Assembly (NCBI GenBank): GCA_900756725.1 | Contig: CAAELJ010000134.1 | Coordinates: forward strand, 1 to 19,795 | Length of the DNA: 19,795 nucleotides | Source of the DNA: an uncultured Collinsella sp. | GTDB taxonomy: Bacteria > Actinomycetota > Coriobacteriia > Coriobacteriales > Coriobacteriaceae | Reading direction: 5' to 3' | Shown: positions 13,490 through 19,795 of the stretch, one piece after another | Layout of the letters: every line of letters begins with the position of its first letter | Position numbering within the stretch: position 1 is the first letter of the stretch | Program-made: the position numbers and the translations under genes | The notes under the pieces: model-generated | What the model was told of the DNA's origin: nothing | The model's database searches: none | What the model saw: the letters and a program-made list of their open reading frames with translations, nothing else

Positions 13490-14464
13490 TTGGATATCAT
13501 CGAGCTTCTAAAATCTGCCTTCATGGGCCTGGTCGAGGGCATCACCGAATGGCTGCCTGTTTCGTCGACCGGTCACATGATCTTGGTGGACGAGTTCGTC
13601 AAGATGAACGTGAGCGAGACGTTCTGGAATATGTTTCTGGTCGTGATTCAGCTTGGCGCCATTTTGGCCGTCTGCGTCCTGTTCTTCTACGACCTTAATC
13701 CGTTTTCTCCCAGCAAGGGCAAGGAGGGCCGTCGTGACACCTGGGTGTTGTGGGGCAAGATTGTGCTTGGCTGCATTCCCGCCGCGGCGATCGGTCTGCC
13801 GCTCAACGACTGGATGGAGGAGCATTTCTATAATGCTCCCGTCGTGGCGCTGGCGCTCATTGTGTACGGCGTGCTGTTTATCGTGATCGAGAACTGGCGC
13901 GCGAACAAGCGCGACCAGGCTGCTCTTGCCGGTTCGTTTGGTTCGCGTGCCGTGGTGGTGGGCGGACGCCCCGCCGGCGCGCATTTTGCCGCGCCCGCTG
14001 CGGCTGCCGCTTCAGACGATGACGATAACCTTGACTTTGGCTCCATCACTACGCTCGAGGATCTGAGCTGGAAGACCGCGCTGGGTATCGGTTGCTTCCA
14101 GGTGCTTTCGCTGATTCCGGGCACATCGCGCTCCGGCTCCACCATCATCGGCGGCCTGCTACTGGGCTGCACGCGCTCGGTGGCGTCTAAGTTCACGTTC
14201 TTCCTAGCCATTCCCGTCATGTTTGGTGCGAGTGCGCTCAAGCTGGTCAAGTACTTTATTAAGGGCGGCACGTTCGGCACCAACGAAATCGCCATCCTGG
14301 GCGTGGGCTGCGTCGTCGCCTTTGTGGTGTCGCTCATTGCCATCAAGTGGCTTATGGGCTTCGTGCGCCGTCACGACTTCAAGTGCTTCGGCGTCTACCG
14401 CATCATCCTGGGCATCGTGGTGCTCGCGTACTTCTTTGTCCTGGAGCCTATGCTCGGCCTGTAA
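13490..14464 (+). CDS. uppP: Undecaprenyl-diphosphatase (bacitracin resistance protein)
   Basis: Integral membrane enzyme that dephosphorylates undecaprenyl diphosphate, recycling the lipid carrier for peptidoglycan. The start is TTG 13490, set by GAGGGGG 5 bases upstream and by the family N-terminus DIIELLKSAFMGLVEGITEW. Catalytic motifs are EGITEW (E16, E20), SSTGH (H29) and PGTSRSG (R214). At 324 residues it is longer than the usual 265-295. The extra length is a loop at about 140-185, rich in Ala and Gly and then acidic (SDDDDNLDF), placed before SWKTALGIG. Because of it the active Arg is at 214 instead of about 174. Several hydrophobic helices cover the rest. A strong hairpin terminator follows 45 bases after the stop. 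Confidence 0.95.
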   Translation: MDIIELLKSAFMGLVEGITEWLPVSSTGHMILVDEFVKMNVSETFWNMFLVVIQLGAILAVCVLFFYDLNPFSPSKGKEGRRDTWVLWGKIVLGCIPAAAIGLPLNDWMEEHFYNAPVVALALIVYGVLFIVIENWRANKRDQAALAGSFGSRAVVVGGRPAGAHFAAPAAAAASDDDDNLDFGSITTLEDLSWKTALGIGCFQVLSLIPGTSRSGSTIIGGLLLGCTRSVASKFTFFLAIPVMFGASALKLVKYFIKGGTFGTNEIAILGVGCVVAFVVSLIAIKWLMGFVRRHDFKCFGVYRIILGIVVLAYFFVLEPMLGL

Positions 14465-14479
14465 CTTGGTTGACGCTGC

Positions 14480-14579
14480 GCGGCGACCAGAGCGACAACT
14501 TGTCATTCAAAGGGGGTGGCATGACCAAAAGGTCTATGCCGCCCCCTTTTCATGCCAATTTGTTCGCTCTGGCCGCCGC
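14480..14579. repeat. Outer inverted repeat enclosing the uppP terminator
   Basis: The 19 bases at 14480-14498 (GCGGCGACCAGAGCGACAA) are complementary to 14560-14579 apart from one mismatch and one bulged base. This outer pair flanks the terminator hairpin at 14509-14550, so the whole 100-bp block can fold into one long branched stem or a cruciform. Confidence 0.65.
14509..14550 (+). terminator. Intrinsic terminator of uppP
   Basis: An 18-bp stem: AAAGGGGGTGGCATGACC at 14509-14526 pairs with 14531-14549 through an AAAA loop, with one G-U pair and one bulged T. The descending arm ends in CCCCCTTTT. Confidence 0.88.
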
Positions 14580-14625
14580 TCGCTGCTGCTGCCATGACAT
14601 CGGCGGTTTCGTGATTGTCAATAGA

Positions 14626-14658
14626 TTGGTGCAAAGCAACCTGACCCCAATGCACCAA
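14626..14658. repeat. Short intergenic inverted-arm element D (TTGGTGCA / TGCACCAA, 17-bp spacer)
   Basis: TTGGTGCA at 14626-14633 and TGCACCAA at 14651-14658 are perfect 8-bp inverted arms with a 17-bp spacer ending in GACCCCAA next to the right arm. The plan is that of elements A, B and C although the arms differ in sequence. Confidence 0.6.
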
Positions 14659-14705
14659 ATTCGCTGGGGCGGGCCTGACGGTGGCGCACGGAGTCGTGGT
14701 GTGAT

Positions 14706-14736
14706 TTGCGTCGGTGTCTGCGCGGCTCGGTATACT
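14706..14736 (+). promoter_or_regulatory. Candidate pcrA promoter
   Basis: TATACT at 14731-14736 is a good -10. TTGCGT at 14706-14711 is a possible -35 but at 19-bp spacing. Transcription would start near 14743, leaving a leader of about 55 bases before ATG 14798. Confidence 0.5.
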
Positions 14737-14797
14737 GGTACGGCTCAAACTATGGCGCCGCCCGCAGGCGCGCCGTCCGTCAGATGAGGAGTCGCCC

Positions 14798-17698
14798 ATG
14801 ACCCAGCCCCTGCCCTGGGAAAAGAACGCCGCGGTACCCGTACCGCCCGCGCCGGAACCCGTGCCGCTCGATGCATACACCGCCCCCGCTGCGCCGGAGC
14901 CCGAGCTCGTTCCGCTCGACATCTACGACGCTCCCGCGCCGGCGCCCAAGCCCGCCAAACCGCTCGTCGACATCGACAGCCTTAATCCCGCCCAGCGCGA
15001 GGCGGTCCTGTCCACCGAGGGCCCGTTGCTGGTGCTCGCCGGCGCCGGCTCGGGCAAGACCCGCGTCTTGACCTTCCGCATCGCACATATGCTCGGCGAC
15101 CTGGGTGTTAAGCCTTGGCAGGTTCTTGCCATTACGTTTACCAACAAGGCCGCGGCAGAGATGCGCGAGCGTCTGGCGGCACTCATTCCCAGCGGCACCC
15201 GTGGCATGTGGGTGTGCACCTTCCATGCTATGTGCGTGCGCATGCTGCGCGAGGACGCCGACCTGTTGGGCTACACCGGTCAGTTCACCATCTACGATGA
15301 CGATGACTCAAAGCGCATGGTGCGCGACATTATGCAGGCGCTCGGCATCGAGCAAAAGCAGTTCCCCATCAACATGATCCGCAGCAAGATCAGCTCGGCC
15401 AAAAACGCCATGATCGGCCCCGAGGACATGCTCAAGTCCGCCGATAGCCCCAACGATAAAAAGGCCGCACAGGTCTACTTGGAGCTGGAGCGCCGCCTGC
15501 GCGCTGCCAATGCGATGGACTTTGACGACCTGCTCGTGCGTGCGCTCGAGCTGCTGCGCACCCGCCCCGAGGTGCTCGACAAGTACCAGGAACGCTTCCG
15601 CTACATTAGCGTCGACGAGTATCAGGACACCAACCACGTCCAGTACGAAATCGCTAACCTGCTGGCCGCCAAGTACCAAAACCTCATGGTCGTAGGCGAC
15701 GATGACCAGTCCATTTATAGCTGGCGCGGCGCCGACATCACCAACATCCTGGACTTTGAGAAGGACTTTAAAAACTGCAAGACGGTCAAGCTCGAGCAGA
15801 ACTACCGCTCTACGGGCCATATCCTGAGCGCCGCCAACGCCGTGGTGCGCCACAACTCTCAGCGCAAGGACAAGCGCCTGTTTACGGCCGAGGGCGATGG
15901 CGAGAAGATTCAGGCCTTCCAGGCGAGCGATGAGCGCGACGAGGGCCGCTGGATTGCCGGTGAGATCGAGAAACTGCATGCCAAAGGCACGAGTTACGAC
16001 GACATCGCCGTGTTCTACCGTACCAACGCCCAGTCGCGTATTCTCGAAGATATGTTCCTGCGCGCGGGCGTGCCCTACAAGATCGTGGGCGGCACGCGAT
16101 TCTTCGACCGTGCCGAGATCCGCGACGTCGTGGCCTACCTCAAGATGATCGTGAACCCGGCCGACGAGATGAGCGTCAAGCGCGTCATCAACACACCTCG
16201 CCGCGGCATCGGCTCCACCTCGATCCAAAAGATCGAGCAACTGGCGCGCGACAACCGCTGCTCGTTCTTCCAAGCTTGCGAGATCGCGTGCGCCGAGACC
16301 GGCATGTTTAGCGCCAAGGTGCGCAATGGCCTGTCGAGCTTTGTCTCGCTAGTGCGCGAGGGTCGCCGCATGGACGGCGAGCTCAAGGACGTCGTCGAGA
16401 TGATTGTCGATAAGACGGGCCTGCTGCAGGCTTTCCGCGCCGAGGGCACCATGGAGTCCGAGAGCCGTGCCGAGAACATTCAGGAATTCCTGGGCGTCGC
16501 CGCCGAATTTGAGGAGACGCACGAGGATATCGAGGGTACGCTCGAGAGCCTAGAAGAGCTGCGCGCAGCCGGTGTTGCCGACGTGCCTGCCGGCGCCGAG
16601 CCCGAGCCCATCGTGGTGAGCGCGCCCGCGCCCGAACCGGGGCCATCTGCCCCGGCATCCTCGTTTGAGGCGCTCGTCGGCGCGCGCGATGCCGCAGGTT
16701 CCAATCCGCTCGATAGCCTAGCCGCCCCGGCGCTCTCGCCGCAGGATGCCCTGGCCGCCGCCATCGCGGGCAACGCGTATGCCGCGCCGACGGAGATGCC
16801 GGCGGGTGCCGTGTATGCCGACGAGATTGAGCACACCTACGGTCCGCTCACCTGTAAGGCGCTGCCGGCACTCATGGAGTGGCTGGCCCTGCGCTCCGAT
16901 TTGGATTCCCTGGCCGGCGAGACGCATGCCATTACCATGATGACCATCCACTCCGCCAAGGGCCTGGAGTTCCCGGCGGTGTTCGTGGCCGGCATGGAGG
17001 AGGGTATCTTCCCGCACGTGCACGACTTTGGCGGCAGCGATGACCCGGGCAAGCTCGAGGAAGAGCGTCGCCTGGCCTACGTCGCCATCACGCGTGCCCG
17101 TAAGCGCCTGTTCCTGACCTATGCGGCCACGCGTCGCACCTACGGCTCGACCTCTGCCAACCCGCGCTCGCGCTTCCTCAATGAGATTCCGTTTGAGGAT
17201 ATCGAGTTTAGCGGTATCGGTTCTGCCGGTTTTGAGGGCACGGGCTGGGAGAAGCGCGGCGACCGTCACGGCACCTTTGGCTCGGGCATGGGTTCGGATA
17301 TGTATGGCGGCAGGGTGTTCGGTTCGCATACGCGCTCGACCGGCGGTTCCGGTTCGCGCGGCGGATCGAGCTTTGACGATTTCTTTGGCGGCAGCAGCTA
17401 CGGGACCGAGCGCCATCGTGGGGTCTCGCCCGACGCCGGCCGTGTTGCCTCGACCTTTGGTTCGGGTGCGCCGCGAGCCAAAAAGCCGCCATCTAAGGTG
17501 TCGCCGACGGTGGAGCGCAAGGTCGATCGCGCCGGCGCATCGCAGGACTTTGCCGTGGGCGATACCGTGAGCCACAAGACCTTTGGCACGGGTACCGTGA
17601 TCTCGGTCGCCGGAGACATGATCGAGGTCCAGTTCGAAAAGACCGGCCAGACCAAAAAGCTCATGAAGGGATTCGCTCCGATCGTCAAGCTGTCATAA
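14798..17698 (+). CDS. pcrA: UvrD/PcrA-family superfamily 1 DNA helicase
   Basis: ATP-dependent 3'-5' helicase for repair and clearing of replication or transcription blocks. At 966 residues it exceeds the usual 720-780. The start ATG 14798 has GAGGAG 6 bases upstream. Residues 1-58 are a Pro/Ala-rich acidic extension before SLNPAQREAV. Helicase motifs: GAGSGKT (82-88), DEYQDTN (from D273), GDDDQSIYSWRGA (from G300), EQNYRS, TIHSAKGLEF (about 716-725) and YVAITRARKRL (about 761-771). An Ala/Pro-rich insert of about 90 residues lies at about 585-680, near the 2B/2A boundary. A Gly/Ser-rich linker (about 808-905) leads to a C-terminal Tudor-like domain, VGDTVSHKTFGTGTVISV to the end, the part that contacts RNA polymerase in PcrA/UvrD. 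It seems monocistronic. Confidence 0.95.
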   Translation: MTQPLPWEKNAAVPVPPAPEPVPLDAYTAPAAPEPELVPLDIYDAPAPAPKPAKPLVDIDSLNPAQREAVLSTEGPLLVLAGAGSGKTRVLTFRIAHMLGDLGVKPWQVLAITFTNKAAAEMRERLAALIPSGTRGMWVCTFHAMCVRMLREDADLLGYTGQFTIYDDDDSKRMVRDIMQALGIEQKQFPINMIRSKISSAKNAMIGPEDMLKSADSPNDKKAAQVYLELERRLRAANAMDFDDLLVRALELLRTRPEVLDKYQERFRYISVDEYQDTNHVQYEIANLLAAKYQNLMVVGDDDQSIYSWRGADITNILDFEKDFKNCKTVKLEQNYRSTGHILSAANAVVRHNSQRKDKRLFTAEGDGEKIQAFQASDERDEGRWIAGEIEKLHAKGTSYDDIAVFYRTNAQSRILEDMFLRAGVPYKIVGGTRFFDRAEIRDVVAYLKMIVNPADEMSVKRVINTPRRGIGSTSIQKIEQLARDNRCSFFQACEIACAETGMFSAKVRNGLSSFVSLVREGRRMDGELKDVVEMIVDKTGLLQAFRAEGTMESESRAENIQEFLGVAAEFEETHEDIEGTLESLEELRAAGVADVPAGAEPEPIVVSAPAPEPGPSAPASSFEALVGARDAAGSNPLDSLAAPALSPQDALAAAIAGNAYAAPTEMPAGAVYADEIEHTYGPLTCKALPALMEWLALRSDLDSLAGETHAITMMTIHSAKGLEFPAVFVAGMEEGIFPHVHDFGGSDDPGKLEEERRLAYVAITRARKRLFLTYAATRRTYGSTSANPRSRFLNEIPFEDIEFSGIGSAGFEGTGWEKRGDRHGTFGSGMGSDMYGGRVFGSHTRSTGGSGSRGGSSFDDFFGGSSYGTERHRGVSPDAGRVASTFGSGAPRAKKPPSKVSPTVERKVDRAGASQDFAVGDTVSHKTFGTGTVISVAGDMIEVQFEKTGQTKKLMKGFAPIVKLS

Positions 17699-17760
17699 TC
17701 CCGGCGGACCTGGGCGGGCGTATGGGGCAACATCGCCTGCTCGGGCAGTCCTGCTCGCAC

Positions 17761-17783
17761 GGAGAGCACATTAAGTGCTCTCC
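17761..17783 (+). terminator. Hairpin downstream of pcrA
   Basis: GGAGAGCAC (17761-17769) and GTGCTCTCC (17775-17783) are perfectly complementary around ATTAA, 63 bases after the pcrA stop. No T-run follows, so it is at best a non-canonical terminator. Confidence 0.45.
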
Positions 17784-17868
17784 GGCTCGTGCGGAACTCG
17801 CGATCGACCAAACCCCGCGTCCCATCCCGGCGAGCCTCTGGCTAGTAACGACAATCAAAACGCAACAA

Positions 17869-17901
17869 GGGGCTCCCCCGCTCATCAAACGGGAGAGCCC
17901 C
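17869..17901 (-). terminator. Terminator for the minus-strand toxin-antitoxin operon
   Basis: GGGGCTCCCCCG (17869-17880) and CGGGAGAGCCCC (17890-17901) pair with one mismatch and a 9-base loop. On the minus strand it follows the nucleotidyltransferase stop by 26 bases and is trailed by TTGTTGCGTTTT. It may also stop read-through from pcrA. Confidence 0.65.
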
Positions 17902-17927
17902 TCACCATACATAACGAATCAAGGTGC

Positions 17928-18695
17928 CTATAGGTAGACCTTTTCGAGAAACGATAATGTGTCCTGAAGACGCGCTCTCTCTTTACGATCGGTCTGCCGA
18001 TTTACATAAGAAGAAAAGTCCGCAAAGAAGTCTCCGGCATCAGCCCTCATTTGCTCTATTAGCTCCAAGCGAGCCGAAGGCGGCAACAAACCCGCAAGTC
18101 GAACAATATCCGAGCGATGCTTTCGTCGATCTTTATCGTTGCAATGGCGCCCTTCTTCATAGCTCCTATTGATATCAATGTGTGCACGCATCTTGAGGGG
18201 AATGATATGGAGCGCATCGAGCAACGTAATGCCCTCTACGTTCGTTGCGTTGTCGCGAATAAATTCGTAGTAGCCATCGTCGAGAATAATTGCCGAAAGA
18301 CTTGATACGGCCTCGTCAAAGGAAAGAGGTGCCACTTCGCTCGTTTCATCTTCGAGCACAAAATCAGGATGTCGGGCAAATAGCTCAATTTGGCCGGGAT
18401 AGTCTAGGACTTGCCTTGATCCTTCGGGCAAACAGAACCGATAGTAAGTGCACCTTCCATCGCCGACCTTTCCAGTCTCATATCCGGCAGCTTTGATAAA
18501 TGCCCACAATGCAGTGGCGAATTCAACGCCTTTCCCATCAACAATTACGACGACATCCAAGTCTTCAGTAGCTCTAAACGAATCGCCCTCATTGTCAAAT
18601 AGAACGCTGCAGGCCCCTCCACCAATAAGGACGTAACCGCCTTTACAGCCGCTCATGACATCGGCAAATCGCTCTATTCCCCTCACTTTTGACAT
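17928..18695 (-). CDS. AbiEii-like nucleotidyltransferase, putative toxin
   Basis: A 255-residue protein with signs of a polymerase-beta-type nucleotidyltransferase fold. YVLIGGGACSVLF (21-33) is the G-[G/S] loop region, and TEDLDVVV supplies the D45-x-D47 metal pair. The distal block LHIIPLKMRAHIDI (K168) followed by DKDRRKHRSDIVRLAGLL (K192-H193, D196) matches the K-x2-A-x2-D and D-x3-KH-x2-D-x2-RL pattern seen in AbiEii/AbiGii-like proteins. ATG 18695 has AGGAGG 6 bases upstream, and the gene starts 13 bases inside the preceding gene. Some AbiEii homologues block growth by adding nucleotides to tRNA acceptor ends; whether this one does is inference. Low-GC codon use marks it as accessory. 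A metabolic nucleotidyltransferase is less likely given the partner gene. Confidence 0.72.
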   Translation of the reverse strand: MSKVRGIERFADVMSGCKGGYVLIGGGACSVLFDNEGDSFRATEDLDVVVIVDGKGVEFATALWAFIKAAGYETGKVGDGRCTYYRFCLPEGSRQVLDYPGQIELFARHPDFVLEDETSEVAPLSFDEAVSSLSAIILDDGYYEFIRDNATNVEGITLLDALHIIPLKMRAHIDINRSYEEGRHCNDKDRRKHRSDIVRLAGLLPPSARLELIEQMRADAGDFFADFSSYVNRQTDRKERARLQDTLSFLEKVYL

Positions 18696-19705
18696 ATCGT
18701 CCTCCTGAGCTGTTCGACCGCGTCGAGCAGACGATCTTCTTTGTAATCTGCTTTTGCGCAAGCAACGTATAAGGAAAACGGGTCGACACACTGCAAACCC
18801 GTCGCGTCAAAACTAATATCGGACGGCGCGTCCACGGGATACGACCAGACCTCAATCACAACTGCCGCCGGTTCGTACCACTGAGCCTCCAGCCATCTGT
18901 CGCCCATATGCTCTTTCAAGGCCTCTAGCTGATATTTTTCGAGAGCAATGGTTGGAGCAGAGTCTTCATGGGCAAGGTCGGACATATAGCTAAGGGCAGA
19001 CACACCGGAAAGCAGCGCATCAACGGCACGTAGCTCTGTTCTCTCGATAACCTTCTTGAGCCGGATTCGCTCTAAAACTGGCGTGCGAAGATAGTCCTCA
19101 AACCCATCTAGCAACGTCTCGGTCGACAGCCCGGCGTCACACAATATACGCTTTTTGCCGTCCCGCATAATCAACCCAGGAGCTATAGCGGCGATTTCCG
19201 AAAGATAGCCGCTGACGCTAGCCGCGCTTTTGCCACACAGACGCGCTAGGTCGCCGGCGGAGCGGTCAACCCATCGTCCCGCAATGAGATTTAGGACGAT
19301 TCGTTGAGATTGGGACGAAAGCGGAGCAGCGGGAGAAGCACCCAGCACTTCATCGGAAATAACGGCTCCGATAAACGGCAGGAACGCATTTCGCTCATCT
19401 CGGATATATGCGATTCCCTCCGAAGAAAGCGCGCGCATAAAACCTAAATCCATAGCATCCCAGCAAATTGCCACCGGACGAGCATCTAACGTACGCACTG
19501 CATTGACGAGATTTCGCGCCGAAATGACACTGGGCGGTTCTTTAGGTTCCGCAACAATAAAACGGCCCTGCTCAGACATGCCGAGCCGTGCCAAGCGAAG
19601 CGAATACCGCTCAAGATACATGCGAGGAATCTGCATCTCAACTGGCTCCGGGTCGATAGCGAGCTCTAAAGAGAAGAGTCTTTTTGGGAGGCAGTTTATC
19701 AGCAT
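18683..19705 (-). CDS. AbiEi-like antitoxin/regulator, putative
   Basis: A 340-residue protein encoded just upstream of the nucleotidyltransferase and overlapping it by 13 bases. ATG 19705 is preferred over a TTG two codons upstream; the ribosome site (GGTGAT) is weak. A winged-helix-like segment lies at about 130-185: SQRIVLNLIAGRW, AGDLARLCGKSAASVSGYLSEI and LIMRDGKKRILCDAG. The C-terminal part ends with FDATGLQCVDPFSLYVACAKADYKEDRLLDAVEQL, resembling the VDP-x-SLYLSL ... DERV ... AL-x-EL ending of AbiEi-type antitoxins. The HTH is central rather than N-terminal, so it is a divergent member or related family. It probably represses its own promoter, which contains a palindrome, and counteracts the second gene. 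GC content is lower than in the core genes. Confidence 0.65.
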   Translation of the reverse strand: MLINCLPKRLFSLELAIDPEPVEMQIPRMYLERYSLRLARLGMSEQGRFIVAEPKEPPSVISARNLVNAVRTLDARPVAICWDAMDLGFMRALSSEGIAYIRDERNAFLPFIGAVISDEVLGASPAAPLSSQSQRIVLNLIAGRWVDRSAGDLARLCGKSAASVSGYLSEIAAIAPGLIMRDGKKRILCDAGLSTETLLDGFEDYLRTPVLERIRLKKVIERTELRAVDALLSGVSALSYMSDLAHEDSAPTIALEKYQLEALKEHMGDRWLEAQWYEPAAVVIEVWSYPVDAPSDISFDATGLQCVDPFSLYVACAKADYKEDRLLDAVEQLRRTICQK

Positions 19706-19752
19706 GTACAATCACCGTTTTCATTTCGGTTACATTTTAGCGTCTATCTGAA

Positions 19753-19785
19753 ATTATACTGAATCGTATAAAATCATCAATCATC
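19753..19785 (-). promoter_or_regulatory. Promoter and operator of the AbiE-like operon
   Basis: On the minus strand TTGATG (19780-19775) and TATAAT (19758-19753) are 16 bp apart, the best promoter in the window. TTATAC and GTATAA (19771-19754) form a 6-bp inverted repeat with a 6-bp centre that overlaps the -10, a natural operator. The 7-mer GATGATT is repeated in direct tandem at 19785-19772, covering the -35. Confidence 0.65.
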
Positions 19786-19795
19786 AAAGCCAAGC

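Larger units (their letters stand above)
14465..14797. other. Gene-free region between uppP and pcrA
   Basis: No coding frame is supported. It contains the uppP terminator and its outer inverted repeat, a GCT/GCC-rich patch, the repeat element at 14626-14658, and the pcrA promoter and ribosome binding site. Confidence 0.6.

Noticed and set aside
15308..16273. Open frame of 321 residues on the minus strand
   Set aside because: Antisense to pcrA helicase motifs; shadow frame.
1..19795. CRISPR array, tRNA, rRNA, integrase or transposase
   Set aside because: No regularly spaced direct repeats, cloverleaf-like sequence, rRNA stretch or recombinase motif was seen.

Overview
The window looks like chromosomal DNA of a GC-rich Gram-positive gut actinobacterium of the class Coriobacteriia, most like Collinsella. 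This is inferred from the strong G/C third-position bias of the core genes, the kinds of proteins present (an extended UvrD/PcrA helicase, a DUF2207 membrane protein, stand-alone GluQ-RS) and the style of the intergenic repeats. No rRNA, tRNA, CRISPR array or transposase gene was found.

Layout. Positions 1-190 hold the C-terminal end of a protein with a Cys/His metal-binding-like tail. A small two-helix membrane protein (344-583) follows, then two overlapping calcineurin-like metallophosphoesterases (624-1984), forming a likely operon. Convergent to them is gluQ (2000-3010, minus), whose -10 box lies so close to the ATG that its mRNA is probably leaderless. A 564-bp gene-free stretch precedes a secreted/membrane DUF2207 protein with a glycine tail (3575-5518) and its terminator. 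A GNAT acetyltransferase (5657-6298, minus) is divergent from purH (6576-8183), whose 3' region carries three successive hairpins. An unrecognised 235-residue protein (8461-9168) comes next, then a response regulator and a short-sensor histidine kinase (9348-11072).

A lower-GC hipBA toxin-antitoxin module (11189-12714) is inserted after the kinase. It has two identical, oppositely oriented operators over its promoter. A universal stress protein (12805-13242, minus) is divergent from uppP (13490-14464, TTG start, enlarged loop), which ends in a terminator nested inside a second inverted repeat. pcrA (14798-17698) has an Ala/Pro-rich insert and a C-terminal Tudor-like domain. At the right edge a second low-GC module on the minus strand encodes an AbiEi-like antitoxin and an AbiEii-like nucleotidyltransferase with 13-nt overlap, under a strong promoter that contains a palindrome.

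How the genes relate. The core genes serve separate housekeeping roles: purine synthesis, tRNA-Asp modification, undecaprenyl phosphate recycling and DNA repair. The accessory parts are two toxin-antitoxin modules and at least four short intergenic elements of one shared design: 7-8 bp inverted arms, a 17- or 21-bp spacer, and a (G)TCCC(C)A block near one arm. That repeat family, the purH 3' hairpin stack and the HipB operator pair are the strongest unexplained or unusual signals here.
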